Source: Ichthyophonus hoferi (taxonomy: Eukaryota > Opisthokonta > Ichthyosporea > Ichthyophonida > Ichthyophonidae). Taken from it: a stretch of 22,868 nucleotides of DNA. The stretch's first letter is position 1. Each line of letters begins with the position of its first letter. Positions 11,761 through 21,953 of the stretch are shown in pieces. The notes under the pieces were generated by a model. That model was not told the DNA's origin. It saw nothing but the letters and a program-made list of their open reading frames with translations, and ran no database searches. The position numbers and the translations under genes are program-made. The stretch lies in the NCBI GenBank assembly GCA_002751075.1, contig NAOQ01000042.1, positions 235,901 through 258,768 on the forward strand, in the 5' to 3' direction.

Positions 11761-12008
11761 GTAAACATAAAAATAAAAATAAACTGTGTATAATACTTGT
11801 TCTTATGAACAATTATTATTATTATTGATATAATTCCTCATTAAAATATTAAAAATTCTTTCACGGTTTATATTAATATATAGCCCATAACTTTAATTTC
11901 AAAAAATGTTCATATAATAGACATTTTATTGTATGTAAACATAAAAATAAAAATAAAATGTGGAAGTATTTAATCTCTTCAATAAAATATTAATTTATTT
12001 CACGGTTT
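11761..12008 (+). repeat. Imperfect direct duplication upstream of IMP3
   Basis: Copy A (11761-11869) and copy B (11935-12008) both begin GTAAACATAAAAATAAAAAT and both end with a TTTCACGGTTT word after an AAAATATTA stretch. Copy B is about 35 bases shorter in the middle. Confidence 0.75.
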
Positions 12009-12401
12009 TAATTAAAATTGGTGCGCACCCAAATGTGGCTCTCAGAAACGTTTGATTGGTATAGACTGGTTATGTCAACAATCTAATAATATCTCAAAAT
12101 ACATGAATTTGATAAGTTTTAATTGTTTCGATTGATGCTCAATCGTCCAAGAATAGCTACGATATATATTGATTAACTATCAATAGCCAATATTTGCTTG
12201 GAGTTCTATCTAATCAGTGACCGTCCAAAGATCAGATCTGAATCGCTCTCTAACTAAAGCGGCATTGCTGATCGATCACAAATATGCATGTTTAATCGCT
12301 GATTAATCGCTATTTTTTCCAATTACACTATGCCTCACATGAGGTCACAGTTGCGAGTTCAACAAGATCATTTGAAATATTTTCTTTTTTTATTTTCAAA
12401 G

Positions 12402-12421
12402 GTTAATTATTAATAATTAAC
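12402..12421. other. 20-bp perfect palindrome
   Basis: GTTAATTATTAATAATTAAC is its own reverse complement. It is AT-rich and could be incidental. Confidence 0.6.
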
Positions 12422-12771
12422 TACTACAATTAGTTGTTAATACAGTTAGAACTTTTTTAATCCAAGCAGTTTTAGATAGGCTTTTTATAATTCTTTATTT
12501 TAGCAGCTTTGCATTTATGGGTTAAAAGGTTCTAAATTAGCTCTTTAACTAAATACACATTACGTACTGGTAGAGTACTTAGGTTAATCAATAACTGCTC
12601 ACATAAATAAATGTATAATCACTTAATATTGTTTATTATTTTTCATAAAAAAGGGGAAATATAGTATTGGAGCTCCTAAAGGGCTAAATACGCAGTTAAA
12701 ACCCAATACGCCGAAAATTTTAAATCGCCTGGTATATTTTATGTCGTCATAATGACCTCATAGTGATCAGG

Positions 12772-12777
12772 CACGTG
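12772..12777. promoter_or_regulatory. Canonical E-box CACGTG upstream of IMP3
   Basis: CACGTG lies about 150 bases before the IMP3 ATG. Palindromic E-boxes of this kind bind bHLH-zip factors (Myc/Max, USF; Cbf1 in yeast), and ribosome-synthesis genes are often Myc targets in animals. Binding here is inferred, not shown. Confidence 0.35.
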
Positions 12778-12924
12778 TACAAAATGGATCTGATGTACAC
12801 AGTGCAGTTCATCTGGAAATATCTTCACATATTTTATTGTAAGCTATTAGATTGCTTTTTGAGAATATTTATTTATTTTTTAAGGTATTTTTTCCAACCT
12901 TTTTCTTATTAATAAACAGTCAAA

Positions 12925-14534
12925 ATGGTACGTAAACTGAAGTTTCATGAACAAAAACTACTCAAAAAGGTTGATTTTCTGCAATGGAAATCCGATTCTA
13001 ATCTTCGTGAAGCGCAAATTATGCGTCGGTATCACCTACACGATAGAGATGACTACAAAAAATACAATAGGATGGTAGGTATGGTAAAGTCAATTGCCAC
13101 AAAAATGGCTGCATTAGATCCCCAAGACCCCTTCAGGATTGAAACAACGGATGCTTTGTTGTGCAAGTTGTACAATATGGGCGTCATTCCTACCAAGAAA
13201 TCTCTGGTTGCCTGTGAGAAGTTATCTGTGTCATCATTTTGTAGAAGAAGATTGCCTGTAGTGATGGTTCGTGTTAAGATGGCTGAGAATGTAAGTGACA
13301 AATATATATATATGTGTGTATATATAAAGATATATGTTTGTACCATTGCTTGTGTAACAAAAATGTGTTTTGCTGTGTAGTATATATATAAGTGTGTATC
13401 ATTGTCTATATTTGTATGTGAAGGCGTACATTCGAACGTCATTTACTAAGTGCTCTATCTTTCTTCATCTACTTATATTCATATATATATATATATATTA
13501 CTTTGGATCTATACATTCCCATATATACATCAATGTTTATTTATGCATATGTACATACATACACACGGATGGCCTTATCATTTTGTGTTATAACTCCAGA
13601 TTTTCCTATCCATCTCGATTTACTATAATAATATATATACAACGTTACAGGGTTGTTTGTTACATATACATACCACAATAAAAAGGAACAATTTTAGTGG
13701 CCACCTGATAGGAAAAGTAGATCACAACACAATAGTTTTTTGTCCACTACCCCCCACCTTTTTTTTTCTTCTTAATTTGAAGCGTCTTTCTTGTAAAAAA
13801 CATCAAATTATTTTATAAAAAGATAAGATAAATTACTCAACTTTATTATTTTTTTGTGGTTTGTTTGCCTGTAAATTTAAAATTGGAAGATTCATCGGCT
13901 GCAATCTCAAGTAACAAGCCTTGTGATTGAATATCTTTTAAGAGTCTTTCAATAGTTAGCTATTATAGTTAATTGGTTGATTCATTCCTAACTGCTATTC
14001 TCCTACCATCTTGTACCAAATTTTTACTATGTGCTATGTACGCTATGTGTGGATGTTGGTAGGTAGATAGGTAGGTACAAATTGATAGTCTAATAATGGA
14101 GTCTTAATAGCTTATATAAGTTGAGAATAAGAAACACAATACAGCTTGCGAGTTTAAATCCTTTATATAGGCATAATTTCTCGGTACGTCATTTTTTTGT
14201 TTTCTGTTTTCTGTCTGTGTAAATGGAAGAGACATATCAATGACAAGTATGGAAAAGTCGTTGCGAAAACTGTCAACCTTTATAATACCTTTACACACTG
14301 CATCTATGCATGTTTAATTAACAATCCATTAACCGTAAACGTACTATCCAGATCAAGGAAGCTTCTTCACTGGTGGAGCAGGGCCATGTTCGAGTTGGGC
14401 CAGAGACTGTGACCGACCCGGCCTTCATGGTGACACGTACTATGGAGGATTTCGTTACTTGGGTGGATACGTCTAAGATCAGACGTCATGTGCTTAAGTA
14501 CAACGATAAGTTGGACGATTTTGACCTACTATAA
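12925..14534 (+). CDS. IMP3: U3 small nucleolar ribonucleoprotein protein IMP3, two exons
   Basis: Component of the U3 snoRNP/SSU processome in the nucleolus; with IMP4 and MPP10 it helps U3 snoRNA pair with pre-rRNA for 18S processing. Exon 1 is 12925-13290 (122 codons, ending MAEN before GTAAGT) and exon 2 is 14352-14534, after CTATCCAG, with stop TAA at 14532-14534. The product is 182 residues; human IMP3 is 184. It begins [19 protein letters not shown], has [14 protein letters not shown] and [19 protein letters not shown], then an S4-type RNA-binding region with [36 protein letters not shown] and the acidic DDFDLL end. These match human and yeast IMP3 throughout. The 1,061-base phase-0 intron splits the S4 region. 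The ATG context is TCAAAATGG. The gene looks intact. Confidence 0.98.
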
Positions 14535-14750
14535 ACTACTAAATCATACAATATCACATCAAGCGGATATTAGGGTGTTATTTAGCTGTAGTCTGTATAT
14601 GGTATATCTAATTCCCATATACAACTTATAAGTTGGAGTTTATTTACTTATACGAATATTTATACATATATATATATGCCACATACTAGTTTAAAATAAT
14701 ACCATGTATGTGTAAATTTGTAGATGCTGTCACAACAAGGAAATATCTAC

Positions 14751-14756
14751 AATAAA
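14751..14756 (+). terminator. Candidate IMP3 polyadenylation signal AATAAA
   Basis: First AATAAA I find after the IMP3 stop, 217 bases downstream, in CTACAATAAAGGC. Confidence 0.4.
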
Positions 14757-15181
14757 GGCTGGGGTTTATATACCCAAACTAGTGTTCAGAAGCCCCCTAC
14801 CTTAAGGTACTCTTGTATTATTTATACGTATATGTTTTTATTAGCATTAGTGTTATTAGTCAAGCATCACGGGACTGACAAGTGCAACCTCTCTAATGAA
14901 ACGTATCTGTGTATATCAAAGGGATTACCAATGATACTTTTAAGCAAGGGTTGATAGCCCTCCAAGGGCTATGAGAATTCTATATAAATTTTTTTTTGGA
15001 AAAAGTCGACTAGTTTGACAAATATTTGGCAATTTATATTAGTACTTATGGTGTTATGTTTATTTTTTTTTAGTTATCCTTAGGGAAACAGGGTTGGATT
15101 GGGCTGTCAATAAAATACAACAGTAGACTTCTTAAGAAAATGAGATCTTTTTTATTACACTTACGACTTATATGGTTTTAA

Positions 15182-15352
15182 TATGTGAATACAAGATTCA
15201 TATTTAAAATTGGTTTGATAGCCTATTCCTTGTATTCAGCAACAGGCACATTTTCAAAGTTATGCCAAGATCAATTGTTCGACCCTATGTTTGCTTTCCC
15301 TAAGAAATATCTTTGGTGTGTAGCAATTTACAGACGTGTTATTGAACGATAA
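15182..15352 (+). other. Unidentified coding-like open stretch
   Basis: Fifty-six codons open to a TAA at 15350-15352, including ATGTFSKLCQDQLFDPMFAF and KKYLWCVAIYRRVIER. The residue mix looks protein-like, but an open stretch of this length is expected by chance several times in DNA this AT-rich. No start codon context or splice site is convincing. Confidence 0.2.
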
Positions 15353-16039
15353 AACATAACCTTGAAAACAGAAATTCATTTATAGGTCACTAACTAGGAT
15401 AATGATTATAGTTTAATATATACTGGTTTTTCAACTATATATATTTCCTCATAGATACAGATATTTGTAACACTGGCCACTTTTGAAACAATTCTCAGTG
15501 CATTATTACTGTAAATTAGTCATTGCTTGTCTAATGGTACCTACTCAGCCAATGTAATATCGCTATTTGATTTAGATGTGATTATAAATAGCGTAGAAAA
15601 TATGAAAGTAATCTTACATAACCACTGATAAATATGCAAAGTTAATTAAACAATATAGACTTACATTTTCTCTGCTTTAGCGTCTAGCAACACATTTGGC
15701 CTGCTTGGTCTAAAATTACATATTAAGTACTTGTAAAGGGATCTGGAGCTAGCTTGCACTTAATTGTGTTAGAAATTATAGATTGGTATGTATTTTTTTG
15801 CATGTAAATGCATAAGGTGGCCAAATTAATGTCAGGAACATTTTAAATCCAAAATTCCAGAGTTTTGAATTACTCCGGGCCTAAGGATTAATTATGGTAT
15901 GTAATACATTTAAATAAATTAACTGAAGCATTTTATATCAGTTATTGATACATGGCCACAGTTTAAATCCTTACTCTAATTACCCAAGTATTTATTTAAC
16001 TTAATTAGAAAAAAATATTGTTTGGCCTTTTCTTGTTCA

Positions 16040-16680
16040 TTAACTTGTGTGGCTAATGCTATACAATTATCTTCAATGATGAGGAAGCCATTATCTCTAA
16101 AAGTATTACCTCTCTCCTATGTGGCTATCCTTAGCAGAATGATATATTTCTATTTCAAGAAAAACAACTCGCATACTTGCTATTGTCTTTTCCACTCCAA
16201 CATCTCCTCACCTGCTCTGGCACAAAAAAACAGTTCCCGTACATTGCCTATGTACCTTAGGGTGCAAGCTCTATCACTGCATCAACTCAGTCATCCATTT
16301 TTCTAAATTCACTATCCATGGCCAACCAACATGCCTACTTGGCTATGTGGACAACATGGACAGTTGAATCATACTCAACTGGGAACTGCAATACAATATA
16401 CAAAAACCGTGTTTTTTTTTTCAAATACTTCCTTGTTTGCCTTACCACAACCGTTTTTTCTCCTACATTATTTTGTCTGATCGCAACTGGACTTTGACAT
16501 CTTACCTAAGCATGATATCTCATTTTAAAGAGAGTCTGTATTGAAGATGTGAGAGACTTCAAAGGTCTCGTCAGCTATCTCAATTCCTACTTTGTTTTCC
16601 TTCAATCTATCAACATCTTCTATGCCTGGCTGATTTTTGGATGTCAATGAAGTAGCAGCCTTATTATGTGGCGCTAAGCC
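16040..16680 (+). mobile_element. Possible heavily decayed Ty3/gypsy-like reverse-transcriptase fossil
   Basis: Several short stretches, not in one reading frame, faintly resemble the later part of a Ty3/gypsy reverse transcriptase: a YVDN-type catalytic-motif look-alike near 16345, a SYIILSDR stretch near 16460, and VRDFKGLVSYLNSYF near 16550-16590. Their order and spacing fit the family roughly. No LTRs, RNase H or integrase were recognised. If real, it is old and broken in several places. The antisense strand of the same block also has an open stretch, so this is tentative. Confidence 0.2.
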
Positions 16681-18563
16681 TAATCTCAACCTCTTTTGAT
16701 GATTACTATCAATTGAGAGTGATTTCCTGCCTGAATTGGTTAATCCTTGTGTGCTTACGTATATTTCTTAAAATATACCCATCAGGGTATCCCAAGTTTT
16801 TTTTTTCTGAAACCTTCAGGTAACTAGATTATATTGGTGCAATCTTTTGTTATAATGGATGGTATTACTTAAAGCAGTAATTATTAATATAATAATCTAA
16901 ATATAACCTATATTTAGACTACGTGTACATTTATATATAAGATATTATGAAATGTTGCTACCCAAATCTCTTCTCTCTTTAGACTACGTGTATATAATAC
17001 GTAATGCAATTATGTTTTCATTTTGCTAGATAAAGTATTTCCTAAGGATTCAATCGAGTTATTCCTTTGATCAATTGGTAAATCCTGATGCATGCATTCG
17101 GTGTAAATATATAGTTGGAACACTAAATGTATTTAACATATCTATAATCTTAGAAATATTTAACATGTATTCTTTATCCAGATCAGGCCTCTCTAATATA
17201 ATCTATGCTTTCTTAATAAAATAATAATACGTAATATTTTTTTAAAAAAATCCAAGGACAACAAAGAGATTTATATTACGTAGATATTGCTTTTGGCAAA
17301 ACGTGTGAATTAGTTTGGGTTTCAGAAAAGGGGGAATACTTAAGTTTACTGCTAGTGCTTTAATGACTATATCATGTATGTTTTAAAATAGTTATGATAA
17401 TCATTATAATGTAAACGTATTATGTATATATTGACTAGAGGAACTGTGAAACGAAACTACATGATCCAAGAATGCACAGTTTTGCACCATCTTATTAAAC
17501 AATCATTATTGCTTAAAGGGACTTCATAACTAAAACTATGGTATCACGGCATATTATTGTTGATTCACTACTTTTCACTTGATAGTGATTGAGTATAAAT
17601 TCACCCAAACTTGTTACATTTTACCTATGTCTATAGTCTAAGACTTGTTGTCTACCAAGGAGTGTGCAGCTATGCAACAATTATAAATAAATAAATAAAT
17701 AACCAAATAGCAAATACATAAATTAATAAATCAAATCCTTCAATTGGTTTACGTGTTGTAATAGCAACACCCTATATAGGGGACCAATTGTTGTTAAAGT
17801 TTCCAGATATCTCCTCTAGTATCTATTGTTGTAAAGCTCTCACATATATGATATAACTCCTGATTAACAAAGGAGACGTGCGCGAACTAAGCGCTGATTG
17901 CTTGACTCACTACTGAATTATATTCCGAGAAAGAACATTAATTTTCTTTCCTCTAACCTGCGGACCGAATGATGGTCTGAGTTAACGGCTCATATTAAAA
18001 AGCAAAAGGATTTTATTTAAATTATTTTTACAATTTTCGGCCTCAAGTATTCTGAATACAAACTATCACTTTCAAAACCAGGAGTATCAAGTATTATAAA
18101 AACACACCAATGGTCTGATACTTTAACAATTATCTTTCAAGTTATTAATTTTAAGGATTAACTAGCGTTAAATCAGGAATATTTATTTAATTTAGGTATT
18201 TCTTATACAGTTATTTATTATCATTTAATATTATTAGCAATTCTTATTACGTATGTATTCTGGAAAAATAGTTGTTAAATGGCAATCCAACATGATCGAT
18301 CAAAATTGAACCAGCCAATGGCAAGGCCCTGTGACTCGATGACAAGCCATTTCCAATCTTAATATTTTGGGGTCCAGATAGCACATTGCTTAGGCATCCT
18401 GCCCAAGAGAAGTCCTGTTGACTTTTTTAATAGTAAAAAATATGTCCTGGCATATTGGTACTCCTTGTATGCAAAGGGACAAGTTAAAGCCCCTCTTAAT
18501 TCGATATTTTCCATCCTTTTAAACGATTATAGGGTACAGGAACACTCTTGTCTCTACTTAATT

Positions 18564-18584
18564 ATTCCCAACATGGTAGCAGAG
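18564..18584 (+). mobile_element. Initiator-tRNA(Met) primer-binding-like site with LTR-like CA end
   Basis: CCCAACA followed directly by TGGTAGCAGAG: the 11 bases match the complement of the 3' end of animal-type initiator tRNA-Met including CCA, and the preceding CA is how a 5' LTR ends. A TGTTAAAT about 300 bases upstream (18273) could be the matching LTR start. No second LTR or clear gag/pol was found, so at best this is an old LTR-element fragment. Confidence 0.25.
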
Positions 18585-18872
18585 AAAGCTTAAATAGTTT
18601 ATCTTGGTCACAAAATTTAGTAATTATATTACGTCACCAATCCACAAATTTTGAAAATACTTCACCCCAACTCTACATCTACCCACAGACCTCGACGTGT
18701 GGAGAATCAATTTTATTACATTTACACGCTATACAAATTTGCATTTTAACTATCAACTTTTCCAGCTTCAAAGTGACACTGGTATTGTACAAATGTGTAA
18801 CAAATACCCAATCATCTCAGACGTCATCAGTCAGATGCCAGATGCCGGAGCGTACTGTAGTGCCAGATGCCA

Positions 18873-18907
18873 GAGCCAGAACAAGAGCCAGAACAAGAGC
18901 CAGAGCT
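18873..18907 (+). repeat. 12-bp tandem repeat AGCCAGAACAAG
   Basis: Just under three copies, preceded by scattered GCCAGATGCC words from about 18830. Confidence 0.8.
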
Positions 18908-20171
18908 AGATCAAGCAGGAACATTTAACATACAGTTTGGTAAACTGTCTTTTTTTTTTTTTTAACATTGGGTGCCATAATCACTTTTGAATGTCATCAA
19001 GAATTGTCTAGTTCATTTAGTGAGCCAAAAGCTTACAGCTAAGTAGTCACCATGTTAAGGTTCTTTTCATCTTCCTTTTTCATATTTTTTATGCCTTTCG
19101 TGAAATAATCCGCCTAGGCCGAAGGGGTGTGTTAACACCTGAATATTTAATTAATTTGGGTATTTATTTAAATGAAATTAACATGTAGCTTTATGCCGCC
19201 AGTGCCTAGATAATCCAGAGCAAAGTGATATACGTGATTTTCTGGCAAGCTAATGACATAGTGATGTATTTACTTTTGATTATAGAAAGCAATAATTGTT
19301 TTTTCAAGAGTCAATTAATTGGATGTCCAGCTGGCTAATCAAATCTTGTAGTGCTATGACAGTTATTCATTGTGTTCATTGTGTGAAAAGTAAACAATCG
19401 GATCTACGGTGAAACCTGATGAATGAGCTGAGTCCAATCGGTATACTAATCTAATTAAAGTAATTGAGAAAATATATTTGTAAGTCTCGTACCGCCAATT
19501 GGGTCTAAGAGCCTCAAAACCAGTAAGGTTAATGACACATTAATCAATAATAAATCAAAAACATCCTTAAGCTTAAAATTACAACACTAATCCCATTATT
19601 TGCCAATGTTGATGCGACTGTCTTGAAGTGTTGAAAGATAGTTTAGTATTGGGAAATAAGTGAGTATTCTAATCACAGTAATCTACGACATCTATTACCC
19701 CTCAACAGTGATAAGGGCAAAATGGAAGTACTGTAACATAGGGTTTTAACTTTTAACAAGGCTTATCAATATCTCATCTAATAATAAAAACGTAAGCTAT
19801 TTGGTAGGATGAGAAATAAGATATTTTCTTTTTATTTATTTTTTCTATTTTTTATTTCTCGCCTCTCTAGTGTTGTCAAAATAGCGGCTCTTCGGGTCAA
19901 CTAGAAAATGATTAAGAATGAAATTAATAGGACATAGTACATCGATCTACAATCTCAAATTCTATATGTTCAAGATATGGAGCAATTCACAGAGTGCGAT
20001 TAAATTGATCTAGAAAATCGCGCCGTTGTAGTCGTAAACTGGTCATTGAAATTTTATTTTTATTTTTATTTGTTCATGAAAAAAATAAATAATACTTAGT
20101 TTAAGCAACAATTACATAAATAGGGTTGAGTTTAATAATTTTTATCCAAATAAAAAACAAGCAATATGCAG

Positions 20172-20242
20172 CTATAGGTCGCAGAGGGTAAAGCACTCGC
20201 ATTCAAAAGCTGAGATTCAATTTAATTCAAGCACTAATGATT
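20172..20242 (+). other. tRNA-like stretch, possibly a tRNA pseudogene or tRNA-derived SINE head
   Basis: TATAGGTCGCAGAGGGTAAAGCACTCGC resembles the T8-A9, D-arm and start of the anticodon stem of a tRNA (compare TAGCTCAGTGGTAGAGCACTCGC). An ATTCAAA loop follows, with T before a TCA triplet, then an imperfect closing strand and an ATTCAAT-type B-box-like stretch. I find no paired acceptor stem, so it is not a functional tRNA as read. Confidence 0.3.
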
Positions 20243-20579
20243 AATTGCTTTTTCAACTTTTAATTCTATTTGATCATAGATTCGTGTGAATTAGAGAAAA
20301 TAGCGAAAGCTCAAATTTACTTACAAAAAAGACTCAAATTACCAAATTACAGTGATAATAGGATCGTACTAATATTACTACCCCTAGCGATATTTATGCC
20401 CAAACTATTTGTTTAAAGAACATACCAACTATTATTATAACCTGTCATTCATTTATTATTTATCATTGTTGATTTGGTAGTTGCCGGTTTTGTGTAGTAT
20501 TTTAAAATGTAGGATATTACCTTTATTTCTTTTTTTCGTTTTCTTTATGTGGTGTCTGTGTCCATTCTATTCAATATTT

Positions 20580-20925
20580 GCTGTTGTTTACACACGTACA
20601 TAAACCTACACAGACATACACATGGCACACAAGCCAATACTCACTACACTATAGCAGAACTGGTTGGGTACAGCATGAGAAATTATGTATGAACCATGAT
20701 CTCATATTCTTCTTCGTATTATTCTCTTTACATACCTTAACACTTAAAGTGGATCGACAGCCTGGAACCCTACTAACGTTGCTGATTTCTCTCACATGCA
20801 TATATACAAGCACACCCATATATATAGAAATAACCCTGCACATACACCAAAACCAAAAAAACGTATACACATATGCAATATACATCTATACACTCACACA
20901 ATAAATATACTAACATGCACAATAC
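20580..20925. repeat. CA/CATA-rich simple-sequence region
   Basis: Scattered ACACA, CATACA and TATATA runs at 20580-20640 and 20790-20925 on the plus strand. It is not a clean array. Confidence 0.6.
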
Positions 20926-21348
20926 TCATTCTACCCTTGTCATTGACCTTTCCCGTTGCTTACAGGACTGACTTTGAAGGTTGGTCCCATAAATATCAAT
21001 GTTTCTTCTACCTCACTAGGATTTTCAACTACATATTTTCTGTTGCTTACATAATAAAAATTCAAAGCAATAAGTAGCCAAGCCATGTGGATCGTTTATG
21101 GCTATCGTTATTCTTGCTTGTTGTTTTTATTTATCTATGCTCTGTAAGCATTTTGTTTTTCAAGTTCTATTTTTTGGGGTTGTCTGCTTCATTATATAGG
21201 AATTGTGACTATACTTGAGCTCTTGGATGTATTCAGCATTGTTTTTCTTTCCCATTCTATCAATCCTGCCTGTCTATGACGCATTTGCAATATAAATTAT
21301 ACTCATAATTGCTGTAAATATAAGATATGTGTTGTTTTTTCTTTTTCA

Positions 21349-21484
21349 CATACATACATAGATACATAGATATATACATATATACATACATATATACATG
21401 AATACATACATGAATACATACATACATATTTACACACATAGATACATAGATACATACATACGCACATATATACCTATATACATA
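21349..21484. repeat. (CATA)n microsatellite with GATA/TATA variants
   Basis: About 135 bases of imperfect CATACATA units, with ATGAATACATAC repeated twice within it. Confidence 0.9.
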
Positions 21485-21728
21485 CCTCCTTCCCCTTCTG
21501 CTACCCATTTCTTTACCCTCATCACCACACCTACGCCGCAACCCACTTTTCCCTTCCTCTCACCGTGCCTACTACCCTATATCTTTGAGGTTTAACCTTA
21601 TTATTAAGGCGAATATCTTCCCACATACCTTCACTGCCTTCCCCTACAATACGCACACTATATATTCTTTATCTCCTTCTCATGTCTTTATGATTATAAT
21701 AACCAATGGATACGTCACATTAAATTAG

Positions 21729-21908
21729 CTCTGAAATGGGCATCACAGCTTCAAGGCACATCTTCCGCTTATGTCTCCCTCTATCGTTATAGCTCGACAG
21801 GAGCGGGAGAAGTAGATTTGAATGAGAGTGAAATTGTGAGAGTTGTGGAAAAACATGGTAAGTATCTTTACTGTGATAATAGTAGTGAAAGTAATAATAA
21901 TAATAGTA

Positions 21909-21953
<45 letters not shown>

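Larger units (their letters stand above)
11426..12924. promoter_or_regulatory. Intergenic region between divergent GatA and IMP3
   Basis: If the GatA first exon is right, these 1.5 kb separate two head-to-head genes and should hold both promoters. Visible content: an imperfect direct duplication (11761-11869 and 11935-12008), AT-rich palindromes, repeated AATCGCT words near 12240-12310, and a CACGTG E-box at 12772-12777. I see no clear TATA box with a fixed start site. Confidence 0.5.
14757..21728. other. About 7 kb without a confident gene
   Basis: Mostly AT-rich non-coding sequence. Parts of 15.2-15.4, 16.0-16.8 and 18.3-18.9 kb are less AT-rich and have open stretches that read like decayed coding sequence, but no family is secure. 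Other content is listed separately: a possible retroelement fossil, a primer-binding-like motif, a short tandem repeat, a tRNA-like stretch and microsatellites. It may also include upstream introns of the SH3 gene, whose 5' exons were not found. Confidence 0.5.

Noticed and set aside
14724-14954. A 76-codon plus-strand open frame after IMP3
   Set aside because: It overlaps the IMP3 polyadenylation candidate, has no recognisable family, and is within chance length.
18360-18594. A 76-codon open stretch covering the primer-binding-like motif
   Set aside because: In DNA of about 70% AT, a few open stretches of this length are expected by chance in 23 kb; no family is recognised.
19417-19440. CTGATGA followed by a nearby CTGA, like a hammerhead core or C/D snoRNA boxes
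   Set aside because: No GAAA at the proper place for a hammerhead, and the CTGA is too close to be box D; no terminal stem.
20649-20780. Open stretch around TGWVQHEKLCMNHDL, which recalls the start of a PH domain
   Set aside because: Only a vague resemblance; no fitting donor, and no continuation of a PH fold downstream.
20964-21052. Stretch after a good TTACAG acceptor (LTLKVGPININV), a possible upstream SH3-gene exon
   Set aside because: It reaches a stop without a convincing donor, and no domain is recognised.
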